Counted from the first letter of the stretch, positions 26,606-37,046 are shown. The stretch: 64,000 nucleotides of DNA from an uncultured Sulfolobales archaeon (GCA_937949785.1 CALEDH010000007.1:1-64000); one strand, 5' to 3'. Notes: generated by a model not told the origin, from the sequence alone. Numbers and translations are program-made.

Positions 26606-28209
26606 GTGGGTTCAGGCCTGTAGGCATAGTGGGTGAGGTCTCAAGACCTACTGAGGTTATGGTTAACGCGTTAACACCCATACCTTCAGGGACATACATA
26701 TACGTTAAATTTAAGGCGAGAGACCCTCAAGGCCTTGAAGAATTTGAGAGGGAGGTCGTAGGTATTATAGGTTCCTGCCTCTACAAATCTTTAGTACCCG
26801 TAGTGACTGCCCCCACCATCTCTATGTATGGATCTACGTATGGTGGGACCCCGCCATTAAGCAATTTAAAGATTGAGAGCTATATGACTGCCCTAATCAT
26901 AGCTGATATAACTGGGGGGCAGGTTGAAGCGCCTAGATACCCGCCCCCGCCTGAAACACCTGTATATTTAGCAGAACATAAACACCTAAGCACTATCTAC
27001 GGGTATAAACCGACTTCAGATGTTGAGGTAGGTTCCTTAGTAGGCTTCGATAAATTAAGAGTAGGTATTAACGTAAACTCACTAGCTAAGCACCTACTAA
27101 TCACAGGGACTACAGGCTCTGGGAAAAGCAACCTCATAGCAGTACTGGCTGATAGGATTGCGCGGGGAGGTGGTTCTGTAGTGATATTTGATGTACATGG
27201 TGAGTACCGCAGCTTAGAAAGTGAGTCTCCGAACGATGTAGACGTAAAGCCGTATGAAGCTGCGATAAACCCTATAGAGATGCCGGTGAACTCCTTAGTA
27301 AAATTCATAATTCCGGAGGAGCAGGCCTCCAGGCAGAGGAGACTCCTTAGAAATGCCTTAAGGGAGTTAAACGATAAGATCGTTCAGAAGGCTAAGTCGG
27401 GTAGGAAGTCATACGAACTCGTAGTTAAGGAGCTTGGTAGTAACATGTCATTAGCTAGCGATAACTGCGTGGATACCTACAGAGAACTACTTAAGAATTA
27501 TTTAAAGAAGGATAAAGCAGTTGAAGATGTTGAAGTTAAAATCGATGATTTCTTCGAATGGCATAACGTTGACTTAAACGTACGTAAGGTCAGTGAGTTA
27601 ATAAGTAGTAGTAGGATTATCGTAGTTGACGTATCAAAGCTTACAGATGATGAGAAAGACTACATGCTTAAGGTAATAGCTGAAGACATCCTATGGTATC
27701 TTAAGATGTGGGGTAGGGGTACTAACCAACCAATACCAACATTACTAGTTGTAGAGGAAGCCCACATATTCCTAGGTGAGAGGACTGCCAGTAGGTCTAA
27801 GGAGATCCTACAGAGATTTATTAGGGAGGGGAGGAAGTTCGGGGGGATGTTAGCGATAGTTAGTCAGAGGCCTAGAGCTTTAGACGTTAACGTAGTTTCC
27901 CAAGTGCAGAACTACGCATTCCTCAAACTAGTTCAGAGGACTGATAGATCAACCGTTATGGAGTTAACAGATATTTTAAGTGATGAGTACGCTAATATCC
28001 TACCAACCCTACCGCCAGGACATGCCATACTGATGGGTGAGTGGGTTGGTGAGTACCCAGCATATGTTAGGGTTGATAGGCATTCAGGTAAGAAGGTAGG
28101 TACGACTCCGGACATCACTAAGATATGGAGGGAGTGTAAGGAGAAGTATAGGGAAAGCGTTAGTAAGGCGTTAGAGAAGAAGTCAATGATTAGCGAGTGG
28201 GAAGGGTAG
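26602..28209 (+). CDS. herA: HerA hexameric DNA translocase
   Basis: A 535-residue HerA/FtsK-superfamily ATPase. An N-terminal HAS-type beta-barrel (residues 1-110, with GIVGEVSRPTEVMV) precedes the motor. Walker A is GTTGSGKS at residues 169-176; Walker B is TLLVVEEAHIFLGE, and an arginine-finger region ends in AIVSQRPRALD. HerA forms a hexameric ring that pumps DNA into NurA, yielding single-stranded 3-prime tails for recombination. The stop lies six bases before mre11. Confidence 0.95.
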   Translation: MSGFRPVGIVGEVSRPTEVMVNALTPIPSGTYIYVKFKARDPQGLEEFEREVVGIIGSCLYKSLVPVVTAPTISMYGSTYGGTPPLSNLKIESYMTALIIADITGGQVEAPRYPPPPETPVYLAEHKHLSTIYGYKPTSDVEVGSLVGFDKLRVGINVNSLAKHLLITGTTGSGKSNLIAVLADRIARGGGSVVIFDVHGEYRSLESESPNDVDVKPYEAAINPIEMPVNSLVKFIIPEEQASRQRRLLRNALRELNDKIVQKAKSGRKSYELVVKELGSNMSLASDNCVDTYRELLKNYLKKDKAVEDVEVKIDDFFEWHNVDLNVRKVSELISSSRIIVVDVSKLTDDEKDYMLKVIAEDILWYLKMWGRGTNQPIPTLLVVEEAHIFLGERTASRSKEILQRFIREGRKFGGMLAIVSQRPRALDVNVVSQVQNYAFLKLVQRTDRSTVMELTDILSDEYANILPTLPPGHAILMGEWVGEYPAYVRVDRHSGKKVGTTPDITKIWRECKEKYRESVSKALEKKSMISEWEG

Positions 28210-28215
28210 TCTAAG

Positions 28216-29379
28216 TTGCAACTATTACACGTATCAGACACTCACTTAGGTTCAAGTAGGCCGGGTAGGCTTCGGGAGAGGGAGTTAGACTTCTACGAAG
28301 TCTTCGACGAGGTTACTGACATAGCTATTAAGGAGAGGGTTGACGCTGTACTACACTGCGGGGACTTCTTCGACGAGTTCAGACCTAATCCCCAGGCATA
28401 CCTCTACGCTTTTAGGTCCTTAAGGAAGTTGAAGAACGAAGGTATAGAATTCCTAGTTATTGCAGGCCAACATGACCAGCCTAAGATATCGGCTTTACCA
28501 CCTATTAAGGTGTTGGAGGAGGTAGGCCTGGCTAAGGTATTAGCTACTGCAGACGTTTTTACGGGGGTACTCAAACTACGTAGCGGTGAGTTAGGTATTA
28601 CCGCCATACCATATGCAGACCCTAAGGTTATGCAGGAACTTGTTAAGGGTGTCCGAAGACCTACGTCTAGTAGGAACGTAATGGCGGCCCACCTCCTACT
28701 TAAGGAGTTAAACATACCTGGAGCCCACCTCTCATTAGCTGAGCTCAGGGCTTCAGAGTATAGCTACGTAGCATTAGGTGATTACCACCTAAGATACGAG
28801 ACTAAGTACGGCGGTACCCCAGTAGTTTACCCAGGGTCTACTGAGGCATTAGACTACTTAGAAAGTAGTGATGAGAGGTTCGTAGCCGTAGTTGACTTAA
28901 GCACTGCTGACGCCGTAGTTAGTTGGGTTAAGTTAAGTAGGTTTAGAAAGTGGTTAGTAGTAGAGGTAAGTAGCTATAATGAACTGCTTAAATCGTTAAG
29001 TAGGGTTAATTATGGTGAATTCGCTAAACCTCCAATACTTTACGTTAAGGTAAGCGGTAAGGACCTACTGAACGTCAACCCTAGAACCATAGCTGATTAC
29101 CTAAGTGCTCTAAGAGATAACGGTAAAATACTTAACTATAGGTTAGAAATCCCAGGCATATCTGAAGATTATGAGGAGGTCATATATGAGGAACCAACGC
29201 AGACCCCAACACTTGACTCAGTAGTTCACAACTTACTGAAAGACCCTAAAGTAGCTGAGTACATCCTAAACATCGTAAAGGGCTGTGATGATGAGGGTTA
29301 CGTCGAGACCTTAATCACCGCATTAGTAAACGATCAGGAAATGATTAGTAGGTTAGATAGGTTGGTGAGGTTGAAGTGA
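28216..29379 (+). CDS. mre11: Mre11 nuclease
   Basis: A 387-residue Mre11 subunit. Phosphoesterase motifs run in order: SDTHLG (Asp8, His10), HCGDFFDE (Asp50), GQHDQP (Gln85, His86, Asp87), AAHLL and GDYHLR. Motif III is normally GNHD, where the Asn is a metal ligand; here Gln replaces it. The C-terminal helical part (after residue 330) matches the Rad50-binding region. With Rad50 it opens and trims DNA ends before HerA-NurA resection. TTG start at 28216; the end overlaps rad50 in GTGA. Confidence 0.92.
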   Translation: MQLLHVSDTHLGSSRPGRLRERELDFYEVFDEVTDIAIKERVDAVLHCGDFFDEFRPNPQAYLYAFRSLRKLKNEGIEFLVIAGQHDQPKISALPPIKVLEEVGLAKVLATADVFTGVLKLRSGELGITAIPYADPKVMQELVKGVRRPTSSRNVMAAHLLLKELNIPGAHLSLAELRASEYSYVALGDYHLRYETKYGGTPVVYPGSTEALDYLESSDERFVAVVDLSTADAVVSWVKLSRFRKWLVVEVSSYNELLKSLSRVNYGEFAKPPILYVKVSGKDLLNVNPRTIADYLSALRDNGKILNYRLEIPGISEDYEEVIYEEPTQTPTLDSVVHNLLKDPKVAEYILNIVKGCDDEGYVETLITALVNDQEMISRLDRLVRLK

Positions 29380-31664
29380 TTATCAGACGTGTTAAACTTG
29401 CTAACATCTTATCCCATGAGAGCTCCGAGGTGTTATTCCCCGACGGTATAGTGGCTATCGTAGGTCCTAACGGTGCTGGTAAGTCATCCATCATAGATTC
29501 GATATACACCGCGCTCTTCACAGACACATCTATAGATATTAGAGGGCGTAAGAAGGAATTCATCGTGATGAGGGGTAGGAAGAGGGGTGAGATAGAGGTT
29601 TTACTAGAAGTAGGAGGTGTTAAGTACTTAATCGCTAAGGAGTTAGGTGTTGATACCCCTGCCCAAGCAACTCTCTACATCTTAGACGGGGACCGCAGGA
29701 AGGTTAGGAGTACCGGTGTGTCAAACGTGGTCAACGAGTTGGGTAAGGTCTTAGGCCTATCAGCAATAACTGTTAAGGACTTAAGGAACATGGTTAGGAG
29801 TACTGTGATATCACTTCAAGACGAATTAACTAAGATCGTAGATATAACCGATTCTGAGAGGAGGGAGTGGATACTCTCACTCCTAGGTCTTAGCTACTTA
29901 GAGAAGTCCTTAGAAGTCGTTAAGAAGTACACCGGTAAGAAAGACATGTTGGAAGGTAGGTTAGAAAGCGAGAAATCATTGCTGAGTAGGAGGAAGGAAG
30001 AACTAAACAAGCTTAAATCTGAGAGGGACTCGTTAAACAGTAAGTTATTAGAGGTTAATAAAACAGTAGGTGAGTTGAAGAGCAAACTCAGCAGTATTAA
30101 CGAGAAAGTGGGGTTGGTTAAGGAGTGTGTTGAGCTGGTAGGGAGGTTGAAGTCGTTGATCATATTTAAGAGGGTTAAGGAGTTGGAGGGCATCATATCT
30201 GAGCTTGAAGTCTTAGACGGGTGGGATGCTAACGAGTACTCACATACGTGTAAGAGGTATGAGGATATGCTGAACGAGTTAAGGACTACTAAGGATCAAA
30301 TCACTACATCACTGCAGAGTACCTCAAATAAGTTAGGGGTTCTTATAGAAACATATGAATCTTTAAATACGTTAGTAAATCGGCTTAGGTCTAAGAACGA
30401 AGAGTTAACCGGGTTAATCAATAAGAAGAAAGCCCTTAAAGAACTATACAGCGTATACGTCGATAAGCTCGAAGCTACTAAGGAGTGCCCTATATGTGGG
30501 TCGTTGATAAAGGACCAAACAGCTATTAAGGACCGCCTAACTCAGGAGTTGATTAGGTTAAACGATGAGATTAAGGAGTTAATCAGTGAATACACGATGA
30601 CTAAGGTAAAAGTAGATATGGCTCAAAACTCCTTAGAGAGGTTAAGTAAGTTGACTAGTAAGGCAGAAGTCTTGGAGAAATCCCTGCAGGAACTCAGCGA
30701 TAAGTTAAACACTTTAAATGATAAAGCCTTAAACATATGTAGTAGTTTATCGGAGGACTTCAACATACCTACCTCGCTGAGGGAATGTGTTGAATCGCTT
30801 AACACTTTGAAGAGCAGACTGTCTAAGCTTAGAAGTGAGTTAGAACTACTGCGTAGCTTAAGAGCGGGACATGTCTACGGCGACGTAGATGTTGAGGTTA
30901 AAGCTCTGCAGGCCAGGCTAACCGCCATCACATCTAGGCTGGCCTTACGTATAACCACCCCTCAGGAGTTGAAGGACGTAGATGATGTGATAGAGGTGTT
31001 GACCGCGGTTGATAGGGAGTTAAACTCAGAATTAAGTAGTTTGAGGGATAGGATTACCGAGGTTGAAGCTAGTAGGAAGTCTTTAGAGACCTTACTAAGA
31101 GATGTTGAGGGTAGGATAAGTAGGTTAGGGGAGGAAGTTAAGGAGTTTGAGAAGAGGGTTGCTGAACTAGAAAGTCAGATTAAATCGTATGGTATAATCT
31201 ACGAGTTCTGCAGTAAGTACTTAGGTAAGAACGGGTTAATAGCTAGAGAGTTAACCAGGATTGCGAGAGATGAGTTGGAGAGGAGGACTAATAGGATATT
31301 AAGTAGGTTAGGGCTAAGACCTATAGAAATTAACGACGATTTTCAAATACGTGTTAAGGTCTTAGGCAGCGAGCTACCGATAAGTAATGCAAGCGGTGGT
31401 GAGAGGGTCGGTATTTCAATCGCCCTCCGACTAGCACTTGCCGAATTGATTATGGGGAAAGCCCCCACCACTTTAATACTTGATGAACCTACTGTTTACT
31501 TAGATGATGAGAGGCGGAGGCAAATATTTGAAATCGTTAAGGAGTTAAGTAAGTCTTTAAGGCAGGTCATAGTTGTAACCCATGATGAGAGCATTATCAA
31601 CATAGCGGATAAGGTGATTAGGGTTGAAAATATTGGGGAGGTTAGTAGGGTTACTACGCAGTAA
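29376..31664 (+). CDS. rad50: Rad50 ATPase
   Basis: A 762-residue SMC-like ATPase. Walker A is GPNGAGKSS at residues 30-38. Long coiled coils flank a zinc hook CPIC at residues 371-374, almost exactly mid-protein as expected. The C-terminal lobe carries the signature ASGGERVG and Walker B LILDEPTVYLDD. The position before SGGE usually holds Leu; here the motif reads NASGGE. The protein is shorter than many Rad50s (around 850-900 residues), so the coiled-coil arms must be shorter. It binds Mre11 and tethers DNA ends. Confidence 0.93.
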   Translation: MIIRRVKLANILSHESSEVLFPDGIVAIVGPNGAGKSSIIDSIYTALFTDTSIDIRGRKKEFIVMRGRKRGEIEVLLEVGGVKYLIAKELGVDTPAQATLYILDGDRRKVRSTGVSNVVNELGKVLGLSAITVKDLRNMVRSTVISLQDELTKIVDITDSERREWILSLLGLSYLEKSLEVVKKYTGKKDMLEGRLESEKSLLSRRKEELNKLKSERDSLNSKLLEVNKTVGELKSKLSSINEKVGLVKECVELVGRLKSLIIFKRVKELEGIISELEVLDGWDANEYSHTCKRYEDMLNELRTTKDQITTSLQSTSNKLGVLIETYESLNTLVNRLRSKNEELTGLINKKKALKELYSVYVDKLEATKECPICGSLIKDQTAIKDRLTQELIRLNDEIKELISEYTMTKVKVDMAQNSLERLSKLTSKAEVLEKSLQELSDKLNTLNDKALNICSSLSEDFNIPTSLRECVESLNTLKSRLSKLRSELELLRSLRAGHVYGDVDVEVKALQARLTAITSRLALRITTPQELKDVDDVIEVLTAVDRELNSELSSLRDRITEVEASRKSLETLLRDVEGRISRLGEEVKEFEKRVAELESQIKSYGIIYEFCSKYLGKNGLIARELTRIARDELERRTNRILSRLGLRPIEINDDFQIRVKVLGSELPISNASGGERVGISIALRLALAELIMGKAPTTLILDEPTVYLDDERRRQIFEIVKELSKSLRQVIVVTHDESIINIADKVIRVENIGEVSRVTTQ

Positions 31665-31665
31665 T

Positions 31666-32961
31666 TTAAGTTTCTAAGTACTCCATCCCTAACCAATCAC
31701 TCACCAACTTTAGCTCATCCCTAATATCACCGAAGGCTAGTACGTAGTGGTTTCCAACAACGTTCTCTATAAACCCTGATGGGTTGTCTATCCTAACATT
31801 TATCTGTAATGCCTTACCTACGTCATAGCTCACTACATTGCCATGTACTACATGTATCTTATCTATTAACTTACCGTAGATTCTGAAGATCGTTACCTCA
31901 GTTAATGGTATTTCAGGTCTGCAGTGAACTACTGGAATTCTAAACTTTATTATTGAGGGCGGCTCACTCAACATTATGTGAACCTTAGACTGTGACTCAG
32001 CTATAGATGCAGGTGCTGCGCAGTGCATGAAGGTCAGCACGCCATCCCTACTCACTGAGAACGGGTCTGAGATCAGCGCTTCCCTACCAGATAACCACCG
32101 AGCTATGAGTAAGCCTACAGCGTTTAACACCTCACCCTCACAGCCGACGATAACGTCATCTACATACCCTAAACATGGGTTGACGTTGAACGTCTGGAAT
32201 AACTCAGTATAACATTCTAACGCTACGGCATCCAACCTTAACGACTCCTGTAATTTCCTAGTAGCTAAGTAGAACTTTAAAGCCTTCTTAACACCCTCCT
32301 CAGGAGCTTCTACGGAGTACTTAGAACTTACCTCCCTAAACTTATTGCTTACTTCATCGTCGCTGACCTCGTTATAAGCCTTAGTAACATCGTTTACAGG
32401 TATGCGGACAACGTCAACACCGAACCTATCCTTAAGTATCGTCCTATCGTAATGTGATGCAACCATAGGCGGTATTATCCCACCTATAACGCCTACCCTA
32501 ACACTACTTAACTTATTAATTACTGAGGCAACCTTAACGAACTGCTCAATGCTTCTAATAACCCCCACATCTGTAGGAGGTCCGTGAACCAACCTCACCT
32601 TAAGACCTCTCTCCCTCAGGTACCCAACAGCGCTTGCAGCTGTTGGTAAGGAATACCTAACCGGTAACGTCCAAATAGCTGCAGGTAGGCCTAGGACGTC
32701 TAAGAACAACGCGTGTAGATGCCCCGTAAATCCGTGAAGTGATAGGAGTACAGCTGCGTCGAAGCCTACCTTCCTAACCTCCTCAGCCCTCTGAATTATG
32801 CTTACTTCATCATTTAAAGGTGAGCCGAACACTAACTCGGCATTCAACTTCTTAAGCGAGTTTAACATACCTTCATAATCGCTTAGCACATCAGGTGATG
32901 TGGTTGAACCCACAGGCATTACGTAGACCTTAGGCTTAATACCGAACATAGTAAACCTCAA
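31666..32961 (-). CDS. L-fucose/L-arabinose isomerase-like protein
   Basis: A 431-residue protein with the fold of the L-fucose isomerase family: an N-terminal Rossmann-like part (KVYVMPVGSTTSPDV, AAVLLSLHGFTGH) and a C-terminal domain with VALECYTELF and MHCAAPASI. Archaeal members of this group mostly lack characterised substrates. The frame starts at TTG 32959-32961, but ATG at 32947-32949 (MFGIKPKVYV) fits a TATA-like gatata about 22 bases upstream and may be the true start. It converges on rad50 with a one-base gap. Confidence 0.8.
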   Translation of the reverse strand: MRFTMFGIKPKVYVMPVGSTTSPDVLSDYEGMLNSLKKLNAELVFGSPLNDEVSIIQRAEEVRKVGFDAAVLLSLHGFTGHLHALFLDVLGLPAAIWTLPVRYSLPTAASAVGYLRERGLKVRLVHGPPTDVGVIRSIEQFVKVASVINKLSSVRVGVIGGIIPPMVASHYDRTILKDRFGVDVVRIPVNDVTKAYNEVSDDEVSNKFREVSSKYSVEAPEEGVKKALKFYLATRKLQESLRLDAVALECYTELFQTFNVNPCLGYVDDVIVGCEGEVLNAVGLLIARWLSGREALISDPFSVSRDGVLTFMHCAAPASIAESQSKVHIMLSEPPSIIKFRIPVVHCRPEIPLTEVTIFRIYGKLIDKIHVVHGNVVSYDVGKALQINVRIDNPSGFIENVVGNHYVLAFGDIRDELKLVSDWLGMEYLET

Positions 32962-33020
32962 AATAAGTTATATCATAAACACTAATAACTGTTAATTGAG
33001 TAGTAGATATGATGTAGGCA

Positions 33021-33755
33021 ATGCCGGCTGTAGAGGTTAGGGAGCTAGTAAAGAGTTACGGAAGCTTCACAGCTTTGAAGGGAATTTCCTTCAGCGTTGA
33101 TGAGGGTGAGGTATTCGGGCTCATAGGCCCTAACGGCGCAGGTAAGACCACGACCTTCAGAATATTATCAACATTACTACTCCCCACATCGGGAAACGTT
33201 AAGATATGTGGTTACGACGTTGTTAAGGACTCATATACTGTGAGGAAGCTTATCTCATACCTACCGGAGGATGCCGGCATATATAGGAACATAACTGCCT
33301 ATGAGTACTTCAAGTTAATTGCTAAGACGTACTTTAACTCCACACATGATTACGCCGAGTGCTTAGAGTTAGGGATAAAGCTTTCAGGCTTAGGTAGTAG
33401 GATCTACGATAAGATGAAGACCTACAGTAAGGGTATGAAGAGGAGGGTTCAGGTAGCGAGGGCTTTAATGATTAAACCTAAAATAGCTTTATTAGATGAA
33501 CCAACCGCAGGTTTAGACGTAATATACTCACATAACATTAGAGAGTTAATAAAGGAATTCGTAAGGACTTATAAGACGACGGTGTTGATCTCAAGCCATA
33601 ACATGCTTGAGGTAGAGGGACTCTGCAGTAAGGTTGCGTTAATATCGGAGGGTAGGTTATTAGTTGAGGGTGTTGTGAACGAATTAATTAACCAACACGG
33701 CGTTAAAAACCTTGAAGAACTCTTCATCAGCTTAGTAGGTGCTTTAAATGTTTGA
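33021..33755 (+). CDS. ABC exporter ATP-binding protein
   Basis: A 244-residue ABC ATPase of the drug/sodium exporter (NatA/CcmA-like) type. Walker A is GPNGAGKTT, the Q-loop region YLPEDAG, the signature YSKGMKRRVQ (a variant of LSGGQ common in this branch), Walker B ALLDEPTAGLD, and H-loop ISSHN. It pairs with the permease encoded immediately downstream; the two genes overlap by eight bases. The transported substrate is unknown. Confidence 0.93.
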   Translation: MPAVEVRELVKSYGSFTALKGISFSVDEGEVFGLIGPNGAGKTTTFRILSTLLLPTSGNVKICGYDVVKDSYTVRKLISYLPEDAGIYRNITAYEYFKLIAKTYFNSTHDYAECLELGIKLSGLGSRIYDKMKTYSKGMKRRVQVARALMIKPKIALLDEPTAGLDVIYSHNIRELIKEFVRTYKTTVLISSHNMLEVEGLCSKVALISEGRLLVEGVVNELINQHGVKNLEELFISLVGALNV

Positions 33756-35043
33756 GGAATTAATTAAGAAGGAGTTTAAGGACTTAGTAAGAGACCCCCG
33801 TATCTGGATCCCCTTCATCATCTCAGCCCTCATACTACCTGTTATGGGCCTCGTACTCTCATTAGGTGTGAGGGAGTCAATATCTGGGGCTATATCGCCG
33901 TCAAGTATTTTAATAAGTGATTTAGACCGCACAGAACTGACTGCATACCTCATAAACAGTTTAAGGAGTGGGCAGGTAGTGTCGAATGTAGAGGTAGTTA
34001 ATATCTTAAGCTTAGATGTGTTGATGCAGTTAACGTCAGGCCTCAATTTCGACGTCATAATACTCTTCGAGAAAGGCCTTACTGAAGCGGTAAACCTCGG
34101 TGTGAGGCCTAACATCACAGTAGTCGATGTTATTAAGTCTACATCATTCATACCATCCCTTAAGTCAACCATCATCATATCTACTATTAATGATTTACTA
34201 GGAGATTACATCCTAAGACGTCATGGAGTGAACGTTACGTCGTATTTTATAAAGTCCCCGACAAACGCCATCACGCTAACATATATAACTACACGTAATC
34301 AGACATTACCTGGGAACCCCGCGGTCTTCACTCAGCTAAGTATGACGTCATTCATACTACCCATAGCGCTCATGATAATAACTATCGGCGTACTTCAGAT
34401 GGCCGCTACATCTACCGCAATTGAGAATGAGGAGAAAACGCTTGAAGTCCTACTCACCCTACCTATCCCTAGGTTTAAGATATTGTTAGGTAAGCTTTTA
34501 GGCTCATTTGCCGTAGCCTTAATAGGCTCTTCATTGAACATAGTTGGCTTCATCCTGTACATCTACATATTCTCCATCGGTATGCCATCCACCATAGGTG
34601 GTGCTACAGAGTTCACTCAAACACTCCTACTCATCCAACCAGAATCTCTGATATACCTAGCAGTTAGCTTAATCCTAACATCGCTTGCCATGGCTACCTT
34701 AGGAGTTGCTATAGGTGTGTTAAGCTCCGATGTTAGGATAGCTACGACTGCATCAGGCCCTATATCTATGCTCATCATCATTCCAAGCTACTACGTAATG
34801 TTCACAGATATAAGTAGGTTAGACCCCGTTGCTAAGTCAGTGCTTTACGCAATACCGTTCACACAGCCTATGATTATGTCTAAAGAACTCATACTCTCAA
34901 ACCCGGATTACCTAACACCGGTCTGGCTGTTAACCTCCCTAACCTTCTCATTAATCTTAATACTACTAACTTCAAGGATTTTAGCGTTTGAAAAACTGGT
35001 TAGAGCTCAAAAAGCTTTCAGCAGGTTTAGAAGAGTTAAGTAG
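33748..35043 (+). CDS. ABC-2 type exporter permease
   Basis: A 431-residue ABC-2 permease (NatB-like). The first helix (IWIPFIISALILPVMGL) is followed by a large external domain (residues 50-200) and then five to six helices, with the ENEEKTLEVLLTLPI coupling segment characteristic of this family. It forms the exporter with the preceding ATPase. The downstream gap to 35240 holds only promoter-like sequence. Confidence 0.9.
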   Translation: MFEELIKKEFKDLVRDPRIWIPFIISALILPVMGLVLSLGVRESISGAISPSSILISDLDRTELTAYLINSLRSGQVVSNVEVVNILSLDVLMQLTSGLNFDVIILFEKGLTEAVNLGVRPNITVVDVIKSTSFIPSLKSTIIISTINDLLGDYILRRHGVNVTSYFIKSPTNAITLTYITTRNQTLPGNPAVFTQLSMTSFILPIALMIITIGVLQMAATSTAIENEEKTLEVLLTLPIPRFKILLGKLLGSFAVALIGSSLNIVGFILYIYIFSIGMPSTIGGATEFTQTLLLIQPESLIYLAVSLILTSLAMATLGVAIGVLSSDVRIATTASGPISMLIIIPSYYVMFTDISRLDPVAKSVLYAIPFTQPMIMSKELILSNPDYLTPVWLLTSLTFSLILILLTSRILAFEKLVRAQKAFSRFRRVK

Positions 35044-35195
35044 CTTAAATAATTACTTTAAGCACTTACAGATTTGAGAGGATCTAACCTAATGCCTAAC
35101 TAAGGTTAGAAAGCTAGCTTACAGTTTAAGGACCACGTATTGAGGTCGCGTAGCCCAGAATTCTTAATAGGGTTCACTGCGATGGGTTTGTAATG

Positions 35196-35239
35196 TATGT
35201 TTAAATATATTTGCTAGTAGACTCTGTTGGATGAGGTAG
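35196..35239 (+). promoter_or_regulatory. Promoter and ribosome-binding site of the first ArsB/NhaD-type gene
   Basis: A TATA-like tttaaatata near 35200-35212 lies about 30 bases before the TTG start at 35240, and GGATGAGGT just upstream can pair with 16S rRNA. Confidence 0.4.
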
Positions 35240-36742
35240 TTGAACAACGGTCTTAGGAAGATCTTAGTTGCTGTCTTGATCTCAATTATGGCCGCAATAA
35301 TATTAGCGACTAACGTGAGGATTTCCGTAGATGAAGTCCTTGGTCGCATCATGGCGAAGAACTGGTGTGATGAGCGTAGCTGTTTTAGCATAACTGAGAT
35401 CAACGAGGTTCGTATAGTTTTAGAAGAAGTAGTAGTGTTAGGTGCTTTCTTCTTCATTGTGGCTAGCATGATGATCTCACCTGATTATAGATACTATTCC
35501 GCCCTACTTGGAGTGGCGATAATCGTGTTTAGTGGGGCAGCTCCCCCGCAGTCACTGATCGAGGGAGTTGAATGGAGGTTGATCATGTTTCTCATAGGGA
35601 GTATGTCGCTTGCATACCTTCTTCAGAGGTTTGATGTCTTCAGATATCTCTCCATTAAGATAATTCAAGCTTCTAGAGGGGATTCAAAGCTATTAGCATT
35701 ATATATTTCGATCCTCTCATGGTTCCTAGCAATAGCGGTGGGTGAGGCTACAAGCATTATTTACATGGTAATGCTTATCCTAAACCTCTACAAGTTAACC
35801 AGCTATGAAGTACGCCCATTAATTATACTCTCCGTATTAGCTACTAACGTAGGTAGCCTAGCACTCCCCGTAGGAAATCCTATAGGCCTATATTTAACTT
35901 TCACCGTCGGTCTAACAGTAGGTGATTTCCTTAAGATGGGGTTACCGCCATCGTTTATAATCCTCTTAATCACCGCCGCCCTCTTCCTCATACTAATGTA
36001 TAATTACCTTCAGAACTTCGGAAAAGCTCTTTCACGTGATAGGTCTCAAACATTCGTCCAGACTTACTACACAAATCTAACTGAGAGAGACCTTAAGAAC
36101 ATTTACGGGGGGATTGGAATCCTAATAATGTTTCTGGTCACAATTGCTATGAATGACTTAATCGCAGAAAGTATTTCCTATTTCGCATTAATTACTGTTT
36201 CCCCACACGCTTTACTTTCATTTACTCCATACCTTTACCTCATAGTCGCTGCTATATATGAGAAAGTTGGCGGCCTTAGAGAGGTCTTAGAAAAGGGAGT
36301 TGAGTGGTCCTCAATAATCTTCTTCATATCGCTATTCATGGTAGGATATTCTTTAATGTGGAGTGGGGCATCTCATAAGATCGCTTACCTAACTACTAAG
36401 ATGGGACTCATAGCAGGAGGTCTGGACAACATCGTCCCGCTGTACTTACTTTTATCAGCATGGCTGAGCTCAGTATTAGATAACTTATCAGTAGTAGTAG
36501 CGTTTACAGGCATTGGGAAGGCGTTAGTAACTACTGGGATATCATATAAGATATTCTGGGGGATACTTTACGGAGGGGTACTAGGGGGAAACTACACACC
36601 AATAGGAAGTACAGCTAACTTAGTAGCCCTAGCCTTAACTGAAAAGTATATGAAAATCTCTTGGAGAGATTGGCTTAAAATCTCTGGACTCATCACTACT
36701 ACGCAGATTATCATTGCATTAACATGGATATCCCTGGTCTAG
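35240..36742 (+). CDS. ArsB/NhaD-type ion transporter, copy 1
   Basis: A 500-residue transporter with about 11-12 helices, of the ion-transporter superfamily that includes ArsB, NhaD and CitM. Hairpin motifs typical of the fold are seen twice, LALPVGNPIG and GGNYTPIGSTANL; the inverted pair forms the substrate site. The protein at 48187 is a clear paralogue with the same landmarks. Possible substrates are arsenite, sodium, or a di- or tricarboxylate. TTG start at 35240. The sequence just downstream is decayed. Confidence 0.87.
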   Translation: MNNGLRKILVAVLISIMAAIILATNVRISVDEVLGRIMAKNWCDERSCFSITEINEVRIVLEEVVVLGAFFFIVASMMISPDYRYYSALLGVAIIVFSGAAPPQSLIEGVEWRLIMFLIGSMSLAYLLQRFDVFRYLSIKIIQASRGDSKLLALYISILSWFLAIAVGEATSIIYMVMLILNLYKLTSYEVRPLIILSVLATNVGSLALPVGNPIGLYLTFTVGLTVGDFLKMGLPPSFIILLITAALFLILMYNYLQNFGKALSRDRSQTFVQTYYTNLTERDLKNIYGGIGILIMFLVTIAMNDLIAESISYFALITVSPHALLSFTPYLYLIVAAIYEKVGGLREVLEKGVEWSSIIFFISLFMVGYSLMWSGASHKIAYLTTKMGLIAGGLDNIVPLYLLLSAWLSSVLDNLSVVVAFTGIGKALVTTGISYKIFWGILYGGVLGGNYTPIGSTANLVALALTEKYMKISWRDWLKISGLITTTQIIIALTWISLV

Positions 36743-36881
36743 GCCTTTTCTACTTATTATCAAGTTATAGCGATGTTCTCTACGCTTAATATTAGTATGT
36801 TAGGAGCCGTGTAGTAAAGGTAATGTAGCTTAGAACGCCTATCTAACACCTTTACTTTAATATTTATGATATTTAAGACCT

Positions 36882-37046
36882 CCTTTATATGGGATAGGCG
36901 TTAGCCTCTCCCTTAACGTAGTCTACGACCTATTGGAAGCTCTATCAACGGATACTGCTGAAGCGTCTCACAGGCATCGTAGCGTAGTACTAAAATAGTC
37001 TCTTACCTCTGAGGACCATGCCGTCATAGAAATAAATATGTTTTAG
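36882..37046 (+). pseudogene. Relic A: decayed small gene, copy 1
   Basis: One plus-strand frame is open for about 55 codons apart from a single internal TAG and reads as protein: VSLSLNVVYDLLEALSTDTA, then SHRHRSVVLK, stop, SLTSEDHAVIEINMF and TAG at 37044-37046. The same peptide ending, LTSDDYAVIEV, occurs in relic B at 39267-39329, and tactgctgaagc and cttacctctga are exact in both. The parent family is not recognised. Ten-base inverted arms (aacgcctatc at 36834-36843 and gataggcgtt at 36893-36902) lie near its start. Confidence 0.45.
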
